DNA of 64,000 nucleotides from contig NZ_VTVE01000006.1 of the NCBI RefSeq assembly GCF_010906925.1, positions 32,159 through 96,158 on the forward strand. The letters run 5' to 3'. The notes beneath the pieces were generated by a model. The model saw only the letters and a program-made list of their open reading frames with translations. It searched no databases and was not told the origin of the DNA. Shown here piece after piece: positions 26,033-35,596 of this stretch (position 1 is its first letter; every line of letters starts with the position of its first letter). The translations under genes and the position numbers were made by a program. This stretch comes from Pseudobutyrivibrio xylanivorans (GTDB taxonomy: Bacteria; Bacillota; Clostridia; Lachnospirales; Lachnospiraceae).

Positions 26033-27796
26033 ATGAAAGACAGAAAAGAGAAAAAAGCAAAGGTTAGTCTGAATATTTTAATTCTAATAATCGCAATTCC
26101 ACTTATTGCAGCACTAATCATCTGCAATGTATTTAACGCATTCAACACCTACAGAATCAAGAAAACTACAGAAGAGACCTACTACAACATGCTTTATGGC
26201 ATCAGTTCTAATCTAATAAAAGCAGAGCGTGATTTTACACAGGCTCAGCTTCTTGGAACACAGAAACTTGCCTATAAAGAATTCGTAGTTCAATCAGTTT
26301 TAGAGGCAATGGATGCCGATTGGCAGACAATGGTTGATAACATTGATTCGGAACTTGATCAGGCAATCACAATGGCCAAAACCAACGATAAACTTTGGTC
26401 AAAGCTTACAACTGAAGATGGCATCAACTTCGCCACAGCTTACGATAACTTCACTACATCCTATGCTAAATGGAAAGAGGATTACGCTAAAACTACCTCT
26501 GCCGCTACTGCTGAGCCATGGACGCAAAGCTATACAGCCAGCCGAAATCAGCTCATTATCATGGATTCTATCGTAACCACATGGGCGCAAAATGAAAATC
26601 GTGCAACTGATGCTAAGATTCAAAATACAATTTTAATTTCTTCTATAGTATTCGCAGCTATAGCTGTGATTCTCTTCATATTTACTATTATCATTCTTAT
26701 GAATATTTCAAGAAATATGAAGGGTATTAGAAATGCAGTTCGTCGTATTTCTGAAGGTGATTTTGTTACAAAAATCAAGCCAAGAACAATTATCACTGAC
26801 TTTGCCGAAATAGGTTTTTCTCTTGAATCTATGAGACATGATTTGAGAAATGCTTTAGTAAGAGTCATTGATTACGCTACAAGCGTTAATAATAAAGCTG
26901 AGGAAACAAAGGACAATATCGCCGCTTCTCAGCACACAACAAACGATATCAGTTCAGCAGTTTATGACATTGCCGAAGGTGCAACAGCTATGGCTCAGGA
27001 TGTTTCTCAGACATCTACTATCACAGCTAGCATCGGTGATTCTGTAGAAAATGTTTTATATTCTGCAAATGGCAACTTGGATAAGGGCCAGCAGGTATTT
27101 GACGAATCTACTAGAATCAAAGAAAAATTAGAGCAGATTAAGATTCAAGATCAAAAGACTGATGCCATTGCATCGCAAGTTGCAAGCTCTGTTGGTGAAA
27201 CAGCAACTGTTGTTGCTCAAATCACAGAAGCAGCCGAGGGTATCATCAATATTTCAAGCCAGACAAACTTGCTTGCGCTCAATGCTTCTATAGAGGCTGC
27301 CAGAGCAGGTGAAGCAGGCAAGGGATTTGCCGTTGTTGCTGACAATATTAAAAACCTGGCAGAGGAAACCAACAACCTTGCCGGGGAAATCACAGGCATG
27401 CTTGCTACTATCACTCATTATTCTGACACAAACAAAAAACTGGCAGAGGATATCAAGGAGGCAACTTCTAATGAGGCTGTAGCTCTTTCAGATATGAGTG
27501 AGACATTTGATGAAATGATAAAACTTCTTCAGGAGACTGAGGTTGGAAATAAGCAGATTGTTGAGCTTGTTAAATCAGTTAACTTAGATAAGAACAGCAT
27601 ATTAAGCTCTGTTGATTCCCTTTCAAGCATTTCTCAGGAAAATGCTGCATCAACCCAAGAGACAAGCGCTAGCTTAACCCAGCTTGATAGCAACATGGAA
27701 GCTGTTGTAACACAGGCTGAGGAGCTTCAAAATATTGCTGAACAGCTCACAGAAAATATCCGCTTCTTCCAGGTAGAATTACCTAATAACGAATAA
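26033..27796 (+). CDS. Methyl-accepting chemotaxis protein (HAMP type)
   Basis: A 587-aa receptor of classic layout: membrane helix 1 (about 14-36), an outside helical domain of about 150 residues (four-helix-bundle type, with [14 protein letters not shown]), membrane helix 2 (about 198-220) and a HAMP linker. A cytoplasmic coiled coil follows, with the tip [20 protein letters not shown]. No C-terminal pentapeptide. AAGGAGAGG precedes the ATG. No other chemotaxis genes are in the window. Confidence 0.92.
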   Translation: MKDRKEKKAKVSLNILILIIAIPLIAALIICNVFNAFNTYRIKKTTEETYYNMLYGISSNLIKAERDFTQAQLLGTQKLAYKEFVVQSVLEAMDADWQTMVDNIDSELDQAITMAKTNDKLWSKLTTEDGINFATAYDNFTTSYAKWKEDYAKTTSAATAEPWTQSYTASRNQLIIMDSIVTTWAQNENRATDAKIQNTILISSIVFAAIAVILFIFTIIILMNISRNMKGIRNAVRRISEGDFVTKIKPRTIITDFAEIGFSLESMRHDLRNALVRVIDYATSVNNKAEETKDNIAASQHTTNDISSAVYDIAEGATAMAQDVSQTSTITASIGDSVENVLYSANGNLDKGQQVFDESTRIKEKLEQIKIQDQKTDAIASQVASSVGETATVVAQITEAAEGIINISSQTNLLALNASIEAARAGEAGKGFAVVADNIKNLAEETNNLAGEITGMLATITHYSDTNKKLAEDIKEATSNEAVALSDMSETFDEMIKLLQETEVGNKQIVELVKSVNLDKNSILSSVDSLSSISQENAASTQETSASLTQLDSNMEAVVTQAEELQNIAEQLTENIRFFQVELPNNE

Positions 27797-27885
27797 TCTA
27801 CATTTATATAAATATACTGGCATATGTAGCTTATCGTTTAGGAATAAAGAACTATGGGGTCTAATAATTTATTAGGAGGTTGAGT

Positions 27886-28254
27886 ATGAAATTTTTTGTA
27901 TGCAAGGTATGTGGAAACTTTGTAGAGATGGTCAAGGAATCCGGTGCACCTATGACCTGCTGTGGTCAAAAGATGACAGAACTTGTGCCTGGTACATCTG
28001 ATGGCGCTGTAGAAAAGCATGTGCCAGTTTATACAGTTGATGGCAGCAAAGTTACTGTCACTGTAGGCTCAGTTGAACACCCAATGGCTCCAGAGCATTT
28101 CATCGAGTGGATTGCTATTGAGACCAAGAAAGGTTGCCAGCGCAATGTATTACAGCCAGGCGATAAGCCTTGCACAGAATTTTTCCTTGCTGAGGGTGAT
28201 TCAGTTGTAGGCGTTTATGCATACTGCAATTTACACGGACTTTGGAAAGCATAA
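27886..28254 (+). CDS. dfx: Desulfoferrodoxin (superoxide reductase)
   Basis: Reduces superoxide to peroxide without making oxygen, a protection typical of anaerobes. It has 122 aa. The N-terminal desulforedoxin-like centre has Cys6, Cys9, Cys25 and Cys26. The catalytic centre has the EKH motif (Glu43, His45), His65, His71 and the late CNLHG (Cys and His ligands). All ligands are present, so it is the two-iron form. AGGAGG precedes the ATG at 27886; a TTG two codons earlier is less likely. It follows the chemoreceptor by about 90 bases and ends at a terminator. Confidence 0.94.
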   Translation: MKFFVCKVCGNFVEMVKESGAPMTCCGQKMTELVPGTSDGAVEKHVPVYTVDGSKVTVTVGSVEHPMAPEHFIEWIAIETKKGCQRNVLQPGDKPCTEFFLAEGDSVVGVYAYCNLHGLWKA

Positions 28255-28266
28255 TATTGTAAACCA

Positions 28267-28305
28267 AAAAGAAGTGGCCACTTCAAAAGTGACCACTTCT
28301 TTTTT
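28267..28305. terminator. Bidirectional terminator
   Basis: AGAAGTGGCCACTT pairs with AGTGACCACTTCT with loop CAAA and one mismatch, A-rich before and T6 after. It separates dfx from the convergent MATE gene. Confidence 0.85.
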
Positions 28306-28306
28306 G

Positions 28307-29644
28307 CTATACTTTTCCATTATTTACTGATTTATTCCACAGCAATCCAACCGGAGCTGTAAGGAAAATAGCCTTCAGCACATTGTCGGCTATCATACAA
28401 CACCAAACGCCTATCAGGCCCATTCCAAAGAAATGGATACCGATATAAGTAGATAAAATGCGTACTAGCCACATTCCAACTGTCTCAATTATAAATGGAT
28501 ATTTGGTACGTCCCAATCCATAATAGATACCCTCGGAAATTATATATAAGCCAAAGAAAGGCTCATTGAAAGCTACCATCTTGAGGACCTTGGTTCCAAG
28601 GGCAATTACATCTGCATCCTTTGTAAAGAAGGACATGAGAGGCTCAGCAAATATAAACAAAAGCACTCCACTAAGTGTCATAACAGCCAATGTGCTTATC
28701 ACACTGCTAGTACAAACCTTGCGGTATTTTTCGTGATTCTGCTCGCCAAATGATATTCCTACCATAGTGGTGGCAGCTGACTTAAATCCATATCCGCCAA
28801 TATAAAACAGCTCCTCTGCCCCAACAGCTATACTATGGGCAGCAAATATAATAGTTCCCATGTGAGATACAAGACCTGCAAAAACCACATATCCAGATGT
28901 GGACGCTATATTTATAAGAAGTACAGGCAGAGATAGATTCCACATTTTCCTAGTGACCTCTCTATCTGTATTTAACAAATGACCTCTAAAACGTAAATAC
29001 GGATTCCTAAAGAATACAATTAGAGTAAATACTCCACCTAGAATTGCAGAAATACATGTAGCGTATGCTGCACCATCTACTCCCCATCCAAATATATAAA
29101 TAAATATATAGTCAAGCACCAAGTTGATTCCATTTATTATGATGCTGATAAACATAGGTGTTTTGGTATCTTTTGTAGCTCTGATAGCCGACGCCAAAAT
29201 ATACTGGATTGATTTAAAAATAATTGGCACTGATATCCAGAAGAAATATCTAGTAGCCGCAGGGCGAATAGCCTCTTCCGCTCCCATCCATGTAGCAACA
29301 AATGGGCTCAGCGCAAGACATATAACCTCAAGTACTACACCGACGCCAATAGCAAACAAAAGACTCTGCTTTGCCACATCCTTTATCTGATGCTCTTCAC
29401 CTGCACCTATTGCCTGGGCAATAAGTGTCATTGCCGCCACACCAAAAGCGTAAGGCATACTTCCAATCAGCCATGTAATGGTGGTAGATGTAGATACAGC
29501 AGCTGTGGCATCAGCGCCAAGTCTTCCAACCATGGCAGTATCTACATACTGCATAAGAACAGATAAAATCTGTTCTAGCATAGTAGGAAGGGCCACAGTT
29601 ACCACTGCCCAAAATATATTTTCACCAGTCTTTGTCTTTATCAT
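28307..29644 (-). CDS. MATE-family efflux transporter
   Basis: A 445-aa, 12-helix Na+/H+-drug antiporter of the MATE (DinF/NorM-like) family with two similar halves. Early motifs are PTMLEQILSVLMQYVDTAMV and MTLIAQAIGAGE. The substrate is unknown. Its start overlaps the upstream J-domain gene by 23 bases, so it is translationally linked to the degV-folC-dnaJ-like run. Confidence 0.9.
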   Translation of the reverse strand: MIKTKTGENIFWAVVTVALPTMLEQILSVLMQYVDTAMVGRLGADATAAVSTSTTITWLIGSMPYAFGVAAMTLIAQAIGAGEEHQIKDVAKQSLLFAIGVGVVLEVICLALSPFVATWMGAEEAIRPAATRYFFWISVPIIFKSIQYILASAIRATKDTKTPMFISIIINGINLVLDYIFIYIFGWGVDGAAYATCISAILGGVFTLIVFFRNPYLRFRGHLLNTDREVTRKMWNLSLPVLLINIASTSGYVVFAGLVSHMGTIIFAAHSIAVGAEELFYIGGYGFKSAATTMVGISFGEQNHEKYRKVCTSSVISTLAVMTLSGVLLFIFAEPLMSFFTKDADVIALGTKVLKMVAFNEPFFGLYIISEGIYYGLGRTKYPFIIETVGMWLVRILSTYIGIHFFGMGLIGVWCCMIADNVLKAIFLTAPVGLLWNKSVNNGKV

Positions 29645-30113
29645 TAAGATTCTCTTTTCCTAATCCATTTGCCCAAACCATGGATTCGATAGCCCTGGCA
29701 ACACGTATTGCATCTATAGCTTCCATAGCTCTTTTATAATCAGCTTCCTGCTTTTTTATCTTTGCAGAAAAATCCTTTTGTTTTTGTTCAAATTCTTCAG
29801 CTTTTTTATTTTTGGCCTTCTGGGCCTTCTTTTGAAAAGCTGCGTAATCAGCATTGCTGGCGGTACGCCCATACTTTGTAGATGACTTCGCCCCTCCCAC
29901 TACTTTTGTGTGGGTCAAGGCCTTGCCCTTGTGCTCTGTCATCAAAAATTGATATGCCTCAGTTATTCTATTATAAATTGTAGCATCGTGATTGCCTGTG
30001 GCATCGGGATGACACCTTTTGACCAAATCCTTGTATGCTGCTTTTATCTGAGTAATCGTCGCTCCATCGCTAAGTCCTAGAGCTAAACACGCCTCATGCC
30101 TGGTCCTTATCAT
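29622..30113 (-). CDS. J-domain protein (DnaJ-like co-chaperone)
   Basis: A 163-aa protein with an N-terminal J domain (about 6-62) and intact HPD at residues 35-37 (KRCHPDATG), so it should stimulate a DnaK ATPase. The rest is a charged Lys/Glu-rich helix (about 95-140) with no Cys-rich or substrate-binding domain, unlike full DnaJ. It overlaps folC by about 20 bases upstream and the MATE gene downstream. The client is unknown. Confidence 0.85.
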   Translation of the reverse strand: MIRTRHEACLALGLSDGATITQIKAAYKDLVKRCHPDATGNHDATIYNRITEAYQFLMTEHKGKALTHTKVVGGAKSSTKYGRTASNADYAAFQKKAQKAKNKKAEEFEQKQKDFSAKIKKQEADYKRAMEAIDAIRVARAIESMVWANGLGKENLNDKDKDW

Positions 30114-31305
30114 TTAAAACCTCTCCAATAAAATACAATGACCCCATAACAATTATCGGATTATCCTGTGCAGATGCCCTGTTAATAGCATCCTTATAAT
30201 CCTTGCAGGCAGTAGCCTCCATACCTATCTCTTTCAAGTCATCTGCCAACGTCTCTGCTTGCAATGCTCTAGAGTAATCGATTGTTACAGTAAAAATACG
30301 CTCTGCTATAGGCGAAATTATTTGCGCCATCTCAACGTAATCTTTATCTGCCATTACTGCCATTATAAATGAAAATTTAATATTTGGAAATTCTCCCACT
30401 AGACTGTCTACCAGAGCCCTTACACCAGAAGGATTGTGGGCGCCATCAATCAAAATAAATGGATCCTCACTAATGATATCCATCCTGCCTGGCCATCTGG
30501 CATTTGCAAGACCAGTGGCAATCGTCTGATTATCCACAGGAAGTGATAGACATCTTATTGTTTCTATTGCAACTGCTGCATTCTTTCTTTGGTATCCACC
30601 AAATAGTCCTAATTTTACATCTTTATCCACAGTACCAGCTCGATGAAGTATACACCCCAGTTCCTGAGCACGAGCCTCTATGACTGCAGCTGCCTCATCA
30701 TCCATCTGACCAATAACTACAGGCACGCCAGGCTTAATGATTCCCGCCTTTTCTCCTGCTATCTCAGCAAGTGTATTTCCAAGATACTGAGTATGCTCCA
30801 GGCCAATGGACGTGATGACGCTCACATCTGGCAGTTGACTAAGTCCATTGGTAGAGTCCTTGGTGCCCCCAAGTCCTGTCTCAAGCACAACATAATCAAC
30901 CTGCTGTTCTTTAAAATAAATTATGGCCATAGCAAGCCAATAATCAAACATGGTAGGCTCAAGCTTAAGCTCCATTCCAAGAAGTGATTCACCGATTCGC
31001 GTCACCTCTTCCCTAGGAATCTGGGCCCCATCAATCTGAATACGCTCTGTATAATCTATTAAATGAGGGGATGTAAAAAGTCCCACCTTAAATGATTTTT
31101 CAGACGCAAAAGAAGCAGCCTGCAAGATACTACTCACAAAAGCTGCCACTGATCCCTTGCCATTGGTCCCAGCAATGTGGATGAAATGCATCCCCCTATC
31201 AGGATGGCCCAAAGCAGTCATAAACTCTCTGGTAACATCCCTTCCACATGCCTTACCAAATCGGCGTTTATTATCAATTGTATTAACTACCTGTTCGTAT
31301 GTCAT
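30094..31305 (-). CDS. folC: Folylpolyglutamate synthase / dihydrofolate synthase, copy 1
   Basis: Adds glutamate to folates, and in bifunctional forms also to dihydropteroate. It has 403 aa. The P-loop is HIAGTNGKGSVAAFV. Further motifs are GLFTSPHLIDYTERI, VVLETGLGGTKDSTN, the SIGLEHTQYLGNTLAEIAGE Mg-site loop, and a C-terminal domain with LIDGAHNPSGV. It is one of two folC paralogues in this window (see 53500-54801). It starts about 10 bases after degV. Confidence 0.92.
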   Translation of the reverse strand: MTYEQVVNTIDNKRRFGKACGRDVTREFMTALGHPDRGMHFIHIAGTNGKGSVAAFVSSILQAASFASEKSFKVGLFTSPHLIDYTERIQIDGAQIPREEVTRIGESLLGMELKLEPTMFDYWLAMAIIYFKEQQVDYVVLETGLGGTKDSTNGLSQLPDVSVITSIGLEHTQYLGNTLAEIAGEKAGIIKPGVPVVIGQMDDEAAAVIEARAQELGCILHRAGTVDKDVKLGLFGGYQRKNAAVAIETIRCLSLPVDNQTIATGLANARWPGRMDIISEDPFILIDGAHNPSGVRALVDSLVGEFPNIKFSFIMAVMADKDYVEMAQIISPIAERIFTVTIDYSRALQAETLADDLKEIGMEATACKDYKDAINRASAQDNPIIVMGSLYFIGEVLNDKDQA

Positions 31306-31314
31306 CACTCGTAA

Positions 31315-32151
31315 CTAGACGACCAAAATAACTCCACCATCGCTAGCATACATAGTGCTGACACCTCTCATATTTACAACTAAGATGTCTTTGAATTTGG
31401 CCATCGACTCCATTTTTTTCTTTAATGATAGAGCACGCTCTGGGCAGTTGCAATGAGAAATTGCAAGAATCTTCTCTTCGCAATTAGTAGTAACATCCAT
31501 TACGCACTTTGTCATCTTATCAATTGCATTGTTCATGCCGCGGCCCTTTGAAAGCTGCTGGATATATCCATCATCTGTAGAACCCATAACCGGCTTGATA
31601 TTTAATGTATCAGCAAGCACTGCCTTAAGTCCAGATAAACGTCCAGACTTTCTAAAAGTCTCAAGAGTCTCAAGCACGAAGAAAGTATGCTGCTCTGCAA
31701 TATATTTATCAACTGCAGCTATAACCTCTTCAAAAGACATGCCTGCATTCTCACACTCTGCAATTTTAAGAGCAATAAGAGTCTCTCCAATAGAAGCAGA
31801 TTTTGAATTGAAAATGTGGATGTTCTTTGACTCATCCTCTTCCTCAAATAAGTCTCTACCAAGGCATGCACTGTTGTATGAACCTGAAAGCTCTGCTGAA
31901 AGTGTTACAACATAAATATTATCAGCATCGCACTCCATCTCCTCCATAAATGCATTAGGTGATGGACAGGCAGATTTAGGAGCATTAGGGCTCTTAGCCA
32001 CCTTATCTATAAAATAAGCCTGATCAAAAGTCTCATCATCTATAATATGCTCACCATCAATCTCGAGGGTCAAAGGCACATTTACAAAATGTCCGTCTTT
32101 CTTCATTTCCTCTGTGAGCTCGCCACAGCTGTCTACAATAATTTTATACAT
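31315..32151 (-). CDS. DegV-family fatty acid-binding protein
   Basis: A 278-aa DegV protein; the family binds fatty acids, and FakB members present them to the kinase FakA. It has MYKIIVDSCGELTEE at the start, KSACPSPNAFMEEM, VVTLSAELSGSYNSA (ligand Ser) and the FRKSGRLSG motif. No fakA lies nearby. It is first in the run degV-folC-J-domain-MATE. Confidence 0.9.
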   Translation of the reverse strand: MYKIIVDSCGELTEEMKKDGHFVNVPLTLEIDGEHIIDDETFDQAYFIDKVAKSPNAPKSACPSPNAFMEEMECDADNIYVVTLSAELSGSYNSACLGRDLFEEEDESKNIHIFNSKSASIGETLIALKIAECENAGMSFEEVIAAVDKYIAEQHTFFVLETLETFRKSGRLSGLKAVLADTLNIKPVMGSTDDGYIQQLSKGRGMNNAIDKMTKCVMDVTTNCEEKILAISHCNCPERALSLKKKMESMAKFKDILVVNMRGVSTMYASDGGVILVV

Positions 32152-32272
32152 AGTATTCCTCCGGATTTCTTAACAGGTATATCTTACCACCAAAAGAATA
32201 CCACGTAAATAGTTTTTATTAATCTATCATGTAGTTTTCAAAACCACATGCGTCTATTATCTATTTTCAGAA

Positions 32273-33424
32273 TTATTTCCATTGAATTGTCAGTACATTA
32301 GCGTCCTCATCCAAAAGATAATAAATAGAATCAATCTCTGGAACATAATCAGATACATGCTTATCATCAAAGAAATATGCAATAACTCGATTATATAAAT
32401 CGGAACTACTAAACTTTAACGAAAACTCCTTGTCTCCAGCTCGGTAAGATTCAGCCAGTCTAGTACCTATAGAATCTGTACCAAACCAATCATAATATAG
32501 TCCTTGATGAACATAATAATTATCTGCATTTGATAGACATTCAGGAATCTCGAAGCTACTATTAATCACGTGATTTTGACTTATCTCTTCAGTTGTCATA
32601 GCCATATATGCGTAATTTACACGCTTTGTAGTATCTTGATTAAGATCAAGATACTTGCTGTTGCCCCAGGTCACATCCATGAAATAATATGCATCATCTA
32701 GAAAAACAAGATTCCATGCATGATTTTCATTATTGGCAGTACCACTGATTATCGTACTCCTAATACCAAGCTCATCTAATAAATACCATGCAGCATCCGC
32801 ATATCCCTGACAGACAGTCTCGTTATATAAAAATACGCTGAGAATATTTTGGTTTTCCTTGCTGTTTTCTTTGTAATCAACCTTTTCAATTAAAGTCTCA
32901 AATACATAAAGCGCCTTGTCAAAATCACTTGCATCTGTGCTGATTCCAGACAGCCACTGTGATACAGCCTCATCCACACTATTCTGATATGCCTCCTTTT
33001 GTTGCTCAGTCATAGTATATCTAGGCAAAAATTCCAAGTTCTCAACTTTTTCCCCAGTAGTATATGAATTGTACTGATAACCATTAATCCAAAATAGACT
33101 GCCATAGTCTGCCATCATAGCCTCATAGGCAGTAGCAAGCACATCTTCATTTGTAGTGGTGAGCACAACGCTTTTATTGTAATTAATTATACAATTGTAA
33201 ATCTGATCATAAGTTTTCTGTGCCTCTTCAGAAATATGTTGATATGCATACCTATCGTAGGATACACTAGGCACTGTAATTGGCTCTGGAAGATTATATT
33301 CTACAGTTTTGTCATTATTTATTTTCTTATCTAATAATGCTTTTCCACCTATGAGTAAACCCGCAATTATCATAAAGGTGGATAGCGTTCTAAGTAGAAC
33401 TAGTATAAATCTCTTCAATAACAT
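32273..33424 (-). CDS. Membrane-anchored transglutaminase-like protein
   Basis: A 383-aa protein with one N-terminal membrane segment (about 6-28), a helical region to about 160 and a transglutaminase-like core. The triad is Cys205 (ETVCQGYAD), His235 (NENHAWNLV) and Asp250 (YYFMDVTWGN). The last 110 residues are of unknown fold. In bacteria such outside transglutaminase-like proteins are often proteases or amidases acting on the wall. It is not closely similar to the one at 16889 beyond the triad. Confidence 0.82.
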   Translation of the reverse strand: MLLKRFILVLLRTLSTFMIIAGLLIGGKALLDKKINNDKTVEYNLPEPITVPSVSYDRYAYQHISEEAQKTYDQIYNCIINYNKSVVLTTTNEDVLATAYEAMMADYGSLFWINGYQYNSYTTGEKVENLEFLPRYTMTEQQKEAYQNSVDEAVSQWLSGISTDASDFDKALYVFETLIEKVDYKENSKENQNILSVFLYNETVCQGYADAAWYLLDELGIRSTIISGTANNENHAWNLVFLDDAYYFMDVTWGNSKYLDLNQDTTKRVNYAYMAMTTEEISQNHVINSSFEIPECLSNADNYYVHQGLYYDWFGTDSIGTRLAESYRAGDKEFSLKFSSSDLYNRVIAYFFDDKHVSDYVPEIDSIYYLLDEDANVLTIQWK

Positions 33425-33435
33425 ACCTCTCTATA

Positions 33436-33460
33436 AAATAGAGTTTTGCTTTGCAAAACT
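33436..33460 (+). repeat. Short palindromic motif, copy B
   Basis: AAATAGAGTTTTGC-TTTGCAAAACT; AGTTTTGC and GCAAAACT form a perfect 8-bp stem. It sits just upstream of the transglutaminase-like gene. Matches are at 50062-50084 (minus) and, degenerate, at 25301-25324. Between 33460 and 33580 lie two more stems: GCTGGCA/TGCCAGC with nested ATTGCT-gta-AGCAAT, and CTTAATAGGA/TCCTATTAAG. Confidence 0.6.
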
Positions 33461-33580
33461 CCAGCAGTGCGAGCTGGCAATTGCTGTAAGCAATTAAATT
33501 CATCTGCCAGCGAGACACATCTTTCAAGCGCAGCTTGTTTTTTGCTTAATAGGATATTACAAAGTAATTTCCTATTAAGT

Positions 33581-33613
33581 AAAAAAAGTGGCAGCGTTAT
33601 CTCTAACGCTGCC
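33581..33613 (-). terminator. Terminator after cold shock gene
   Basis: Minus-strand GGCAGCGTTA pairs perfectly with TAACGCTGCC over a four-base loop, then AC and seven T. Confidence 0.85.
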
Positions 33614-33705
33614 TCTCCCCCTTAATCATTCTTTGTATTGCCTAAAGCTTGTTTTTCATAACATAACCAAAGGTATCCCAAAACATATGATTAATGAAAA
33701 CTTGA

Positions 33706-33909
33706 TTAACGTACAACAGTTACGTTAACAGCCTGTGGTCCCTTTGCCCCATCAGTTACTTCATACTCAACTGTAGCACCCTCTTCAAGAGTCTTGAAAC
33801 CCTCTGAGTTGATGCCGCTGAAGTGAACGAATACATCGTTGCCAGCTTCATCTGAGATAAATCCGTAGCCCTTTGAATTGTTGAACCACTTAACTGTACC
33901 TTTGCTCAT
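33706..33909 (-). CDS. csp: Cold shock protein (CspA family)
   Basis: A 67-aa single OB-fold nucleic acid chaperone with RNP1 (KGYGFIS) and RNP2 (VFVHFSGI). It is the usual length and complete. AGGTAC lies before the ATG. The gene is monocistronic, with its own terminator about 90 bases downstream. The 161 bases upstream may hold the long leader usual for csp genes, but no cold-box is recognised. Confidence 0.95.
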   Translation of the reverse strand: MSKGTVKWFNNSKGYGFISDEAGNDVFVHFSGINSEGFKTLEEGATVEYEVTDGAKGPQAVNVTVVR

Positions 33910-34070
33910 GCTAAAGTACCTCCAATATATTACTTGCCGAGCTTTGCTCGACTAAATTTAGTTTAACAGAACACTTTTTCAAAGTAAAGAAAATGTCCGA
34001 ATATTTTGAACAAATTTCAAATTTCGTTACTTATTACATATTGGAGTTTGGTCACTTGGTAAAAATCACT

Positions 34071-35579
34071 TTACTGAGCAGCCGCTTTTTCGGGCAAAAT
34101 GCCAGTCGTTCTAACTAATATCTTTGGACCACCCTTTTTCTCTATGTAGTCCTCTGTAATTATTACTTGTCCAATATTATCATCCTTAGGAATCTCATAC
34201 ATGATATCTAGCATGAACTCCTCAATGATTGAACGAAGTCCTCTCGCTCCCAGTTTCTTATCAAGTGCCTTTCTAGCAATAGCATGAAGGGCGCCATCAT
34301 CAAATTCAAGCTTTACCTCGTCTAGTTCAAGCAGCTTTTGATATTGCTTTATAATCGCATTCTTTGGCTCTCTTAAAATACGAACCAACATGTCCTCATC
34401 CAACATCTCTGTTGCAAAGACAATAGGAAGACGTCCGATAAACTCTGGAATCATACCGAACTCTCTCAAGTCCTCTACAGTAACCTTTTGAAGAATGTTC
34501 TTATCCTCATCGTATTTGTCCTTGAGATCTGCCATAAATCCCATTGAAGAATGCTTATTCAATCTAGCCTTTATAATCTCGTCCATAGCAGGGAATGCAC
34601 CGCCACAGATAAAGAGAATGTTTCTAGTATTTATTGTGGTAGTAGGTACCATTGCATTTTTGCTAGACGCACCAATTGGCACTTCCACATCTGCTCCCTC
34701 TAAGAGTTTTAACATACCCTGTTGAACAGATTCACCACTTACATCACGCTGATTTGTATTTTTCTTTTTAGCAAGCTTATCAATCTCATCGATGAAAATG
34801 ATACCCTGCTGACACCTCTCCACATCATTACCTGATGCAGCTAAAAGCTTGCTGACAACTGATTCAATATCGTCACCGATATAGCCTGCCTCTGTAAGAG
34901 ATGTGGCATCAGTGATAGCAAGAGGTACATCAAGAAGTCTTGCTAATGTACGAACTAAATATGTCTTGCCGGAACCTGTAGGTCCAAGCATAAGCATATT
35001 TGATTTCTCAATTTCAATATCATCCATTGTGCCAGTAGCTACACGCTTGTAGTGATTGTAAACAGCTACAGACATAACCTTTTTAGCATAATCCTGTCCC
35101 ACAACATATTCATCAAGCATTGCCTTAATCTTGTGAGGTGGAATGATATTGTTGATATCAATGGCAGGAGCTGGTCTATCTTCTTTATTCTTGGCCTCTC
35201 CATATCCATGTGCATTTTTAATTTTAGGTCCCTCACCAAAGAGAGAGCCGAGATTTAAGAAGCTGATATTTGGCATCTTATTCATGTCTACATTATTCTT
35301 TGAATTGTCTCCACCGCCAAATCCAAAGCTTCCCATTGTATCAAAGGTACGCTGCATGCAATCCTTGCAAATACTCATACCTGGCGCCATCTTAATAAGT
35401 GGGCCTGTGATAGTATCTGGTCTGTGACACATGTAGCAAAACTCAATAGGCTTATCATCCTTTTTATCAGTATTGCCATTCTTACCATCCTCATGGCCAG
35501 TTACTTCTTCTATAACTTCATCTGAAATATCTACTGCATTTTCGTCTGGGTCAAACTCTCTAAAATCCTGATTTGACAT
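34071..35579 (-). CDS. Divergent ClpX-like AAA+ unfoldase
   Basis: A 502-aa AAA+ protein of the ClpX family, longer than the usual 410-430. An acidic extension of about 45 residues precedes a zinc-binding domain (Cys48, Cys51, Cys71, Cys74), followed by a Gly/Asn-rich linker to about 140. Walker A is GPTGSGKT (199-206), the pore loop GYIG (232-235) and Walker B IFIDEID (261-267). Two canonical features differ. The RKH pore loop after the EGADVEVP segment is replaced by GASSKNAM. The ClpP-docking IGF tripeptide reads MGF (346-348). It therefore looks like a paralogue of clpX with altered substrate choice. No clpP lies nearby. It follows the SseB-like gene by 17 bases. Confidence 0.85.
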   Translation of the reverse strand: MSNQDFREFDPDENAVDISDEVIEEVTGHEDGKNGNTDKKDDKPIEFCYMCHRPDTITGPLIKMAPGMSICKDCMQRTFDTMGSFGFGGGDNSKNNVDMNKMPNISFLNLGSLFGEGPKIKNAHGYGEAKNKEDRPAPAIDINNIIPPHKIKAMLDEYVVGQDYAKKVMSVAVYNHYKRVATGTMDDIEIEKSNMLMLGPTGSGKTYLVRTLARLLDVPLAITDATSLTEAGYIGDDIESVVSKLLAASGNDVERCQQGIIFIDEIDKLAKKKNTNQRDVSGESVQQGMLKLLEGADVEVPIGASSKNAMVPTTTINTRNILFICGGAFPAMDEIIKARLNKHSSMGFMADLKDKYDEDKNILQKVTVEDLREFGMIPEFIGRLPIVFATEMLDEDMLVRILREPKNAIIKQYQKLLELDEVKLEFDDGALHAIARKALDKKLGARGLRSIIEEFMLDIMYEIPKDDNIGQVIITEDYIEKKGGPKILVRTTGILPEKAAAQ

Positions 35580-35596
35580 AAATAACTCCTAACTAA

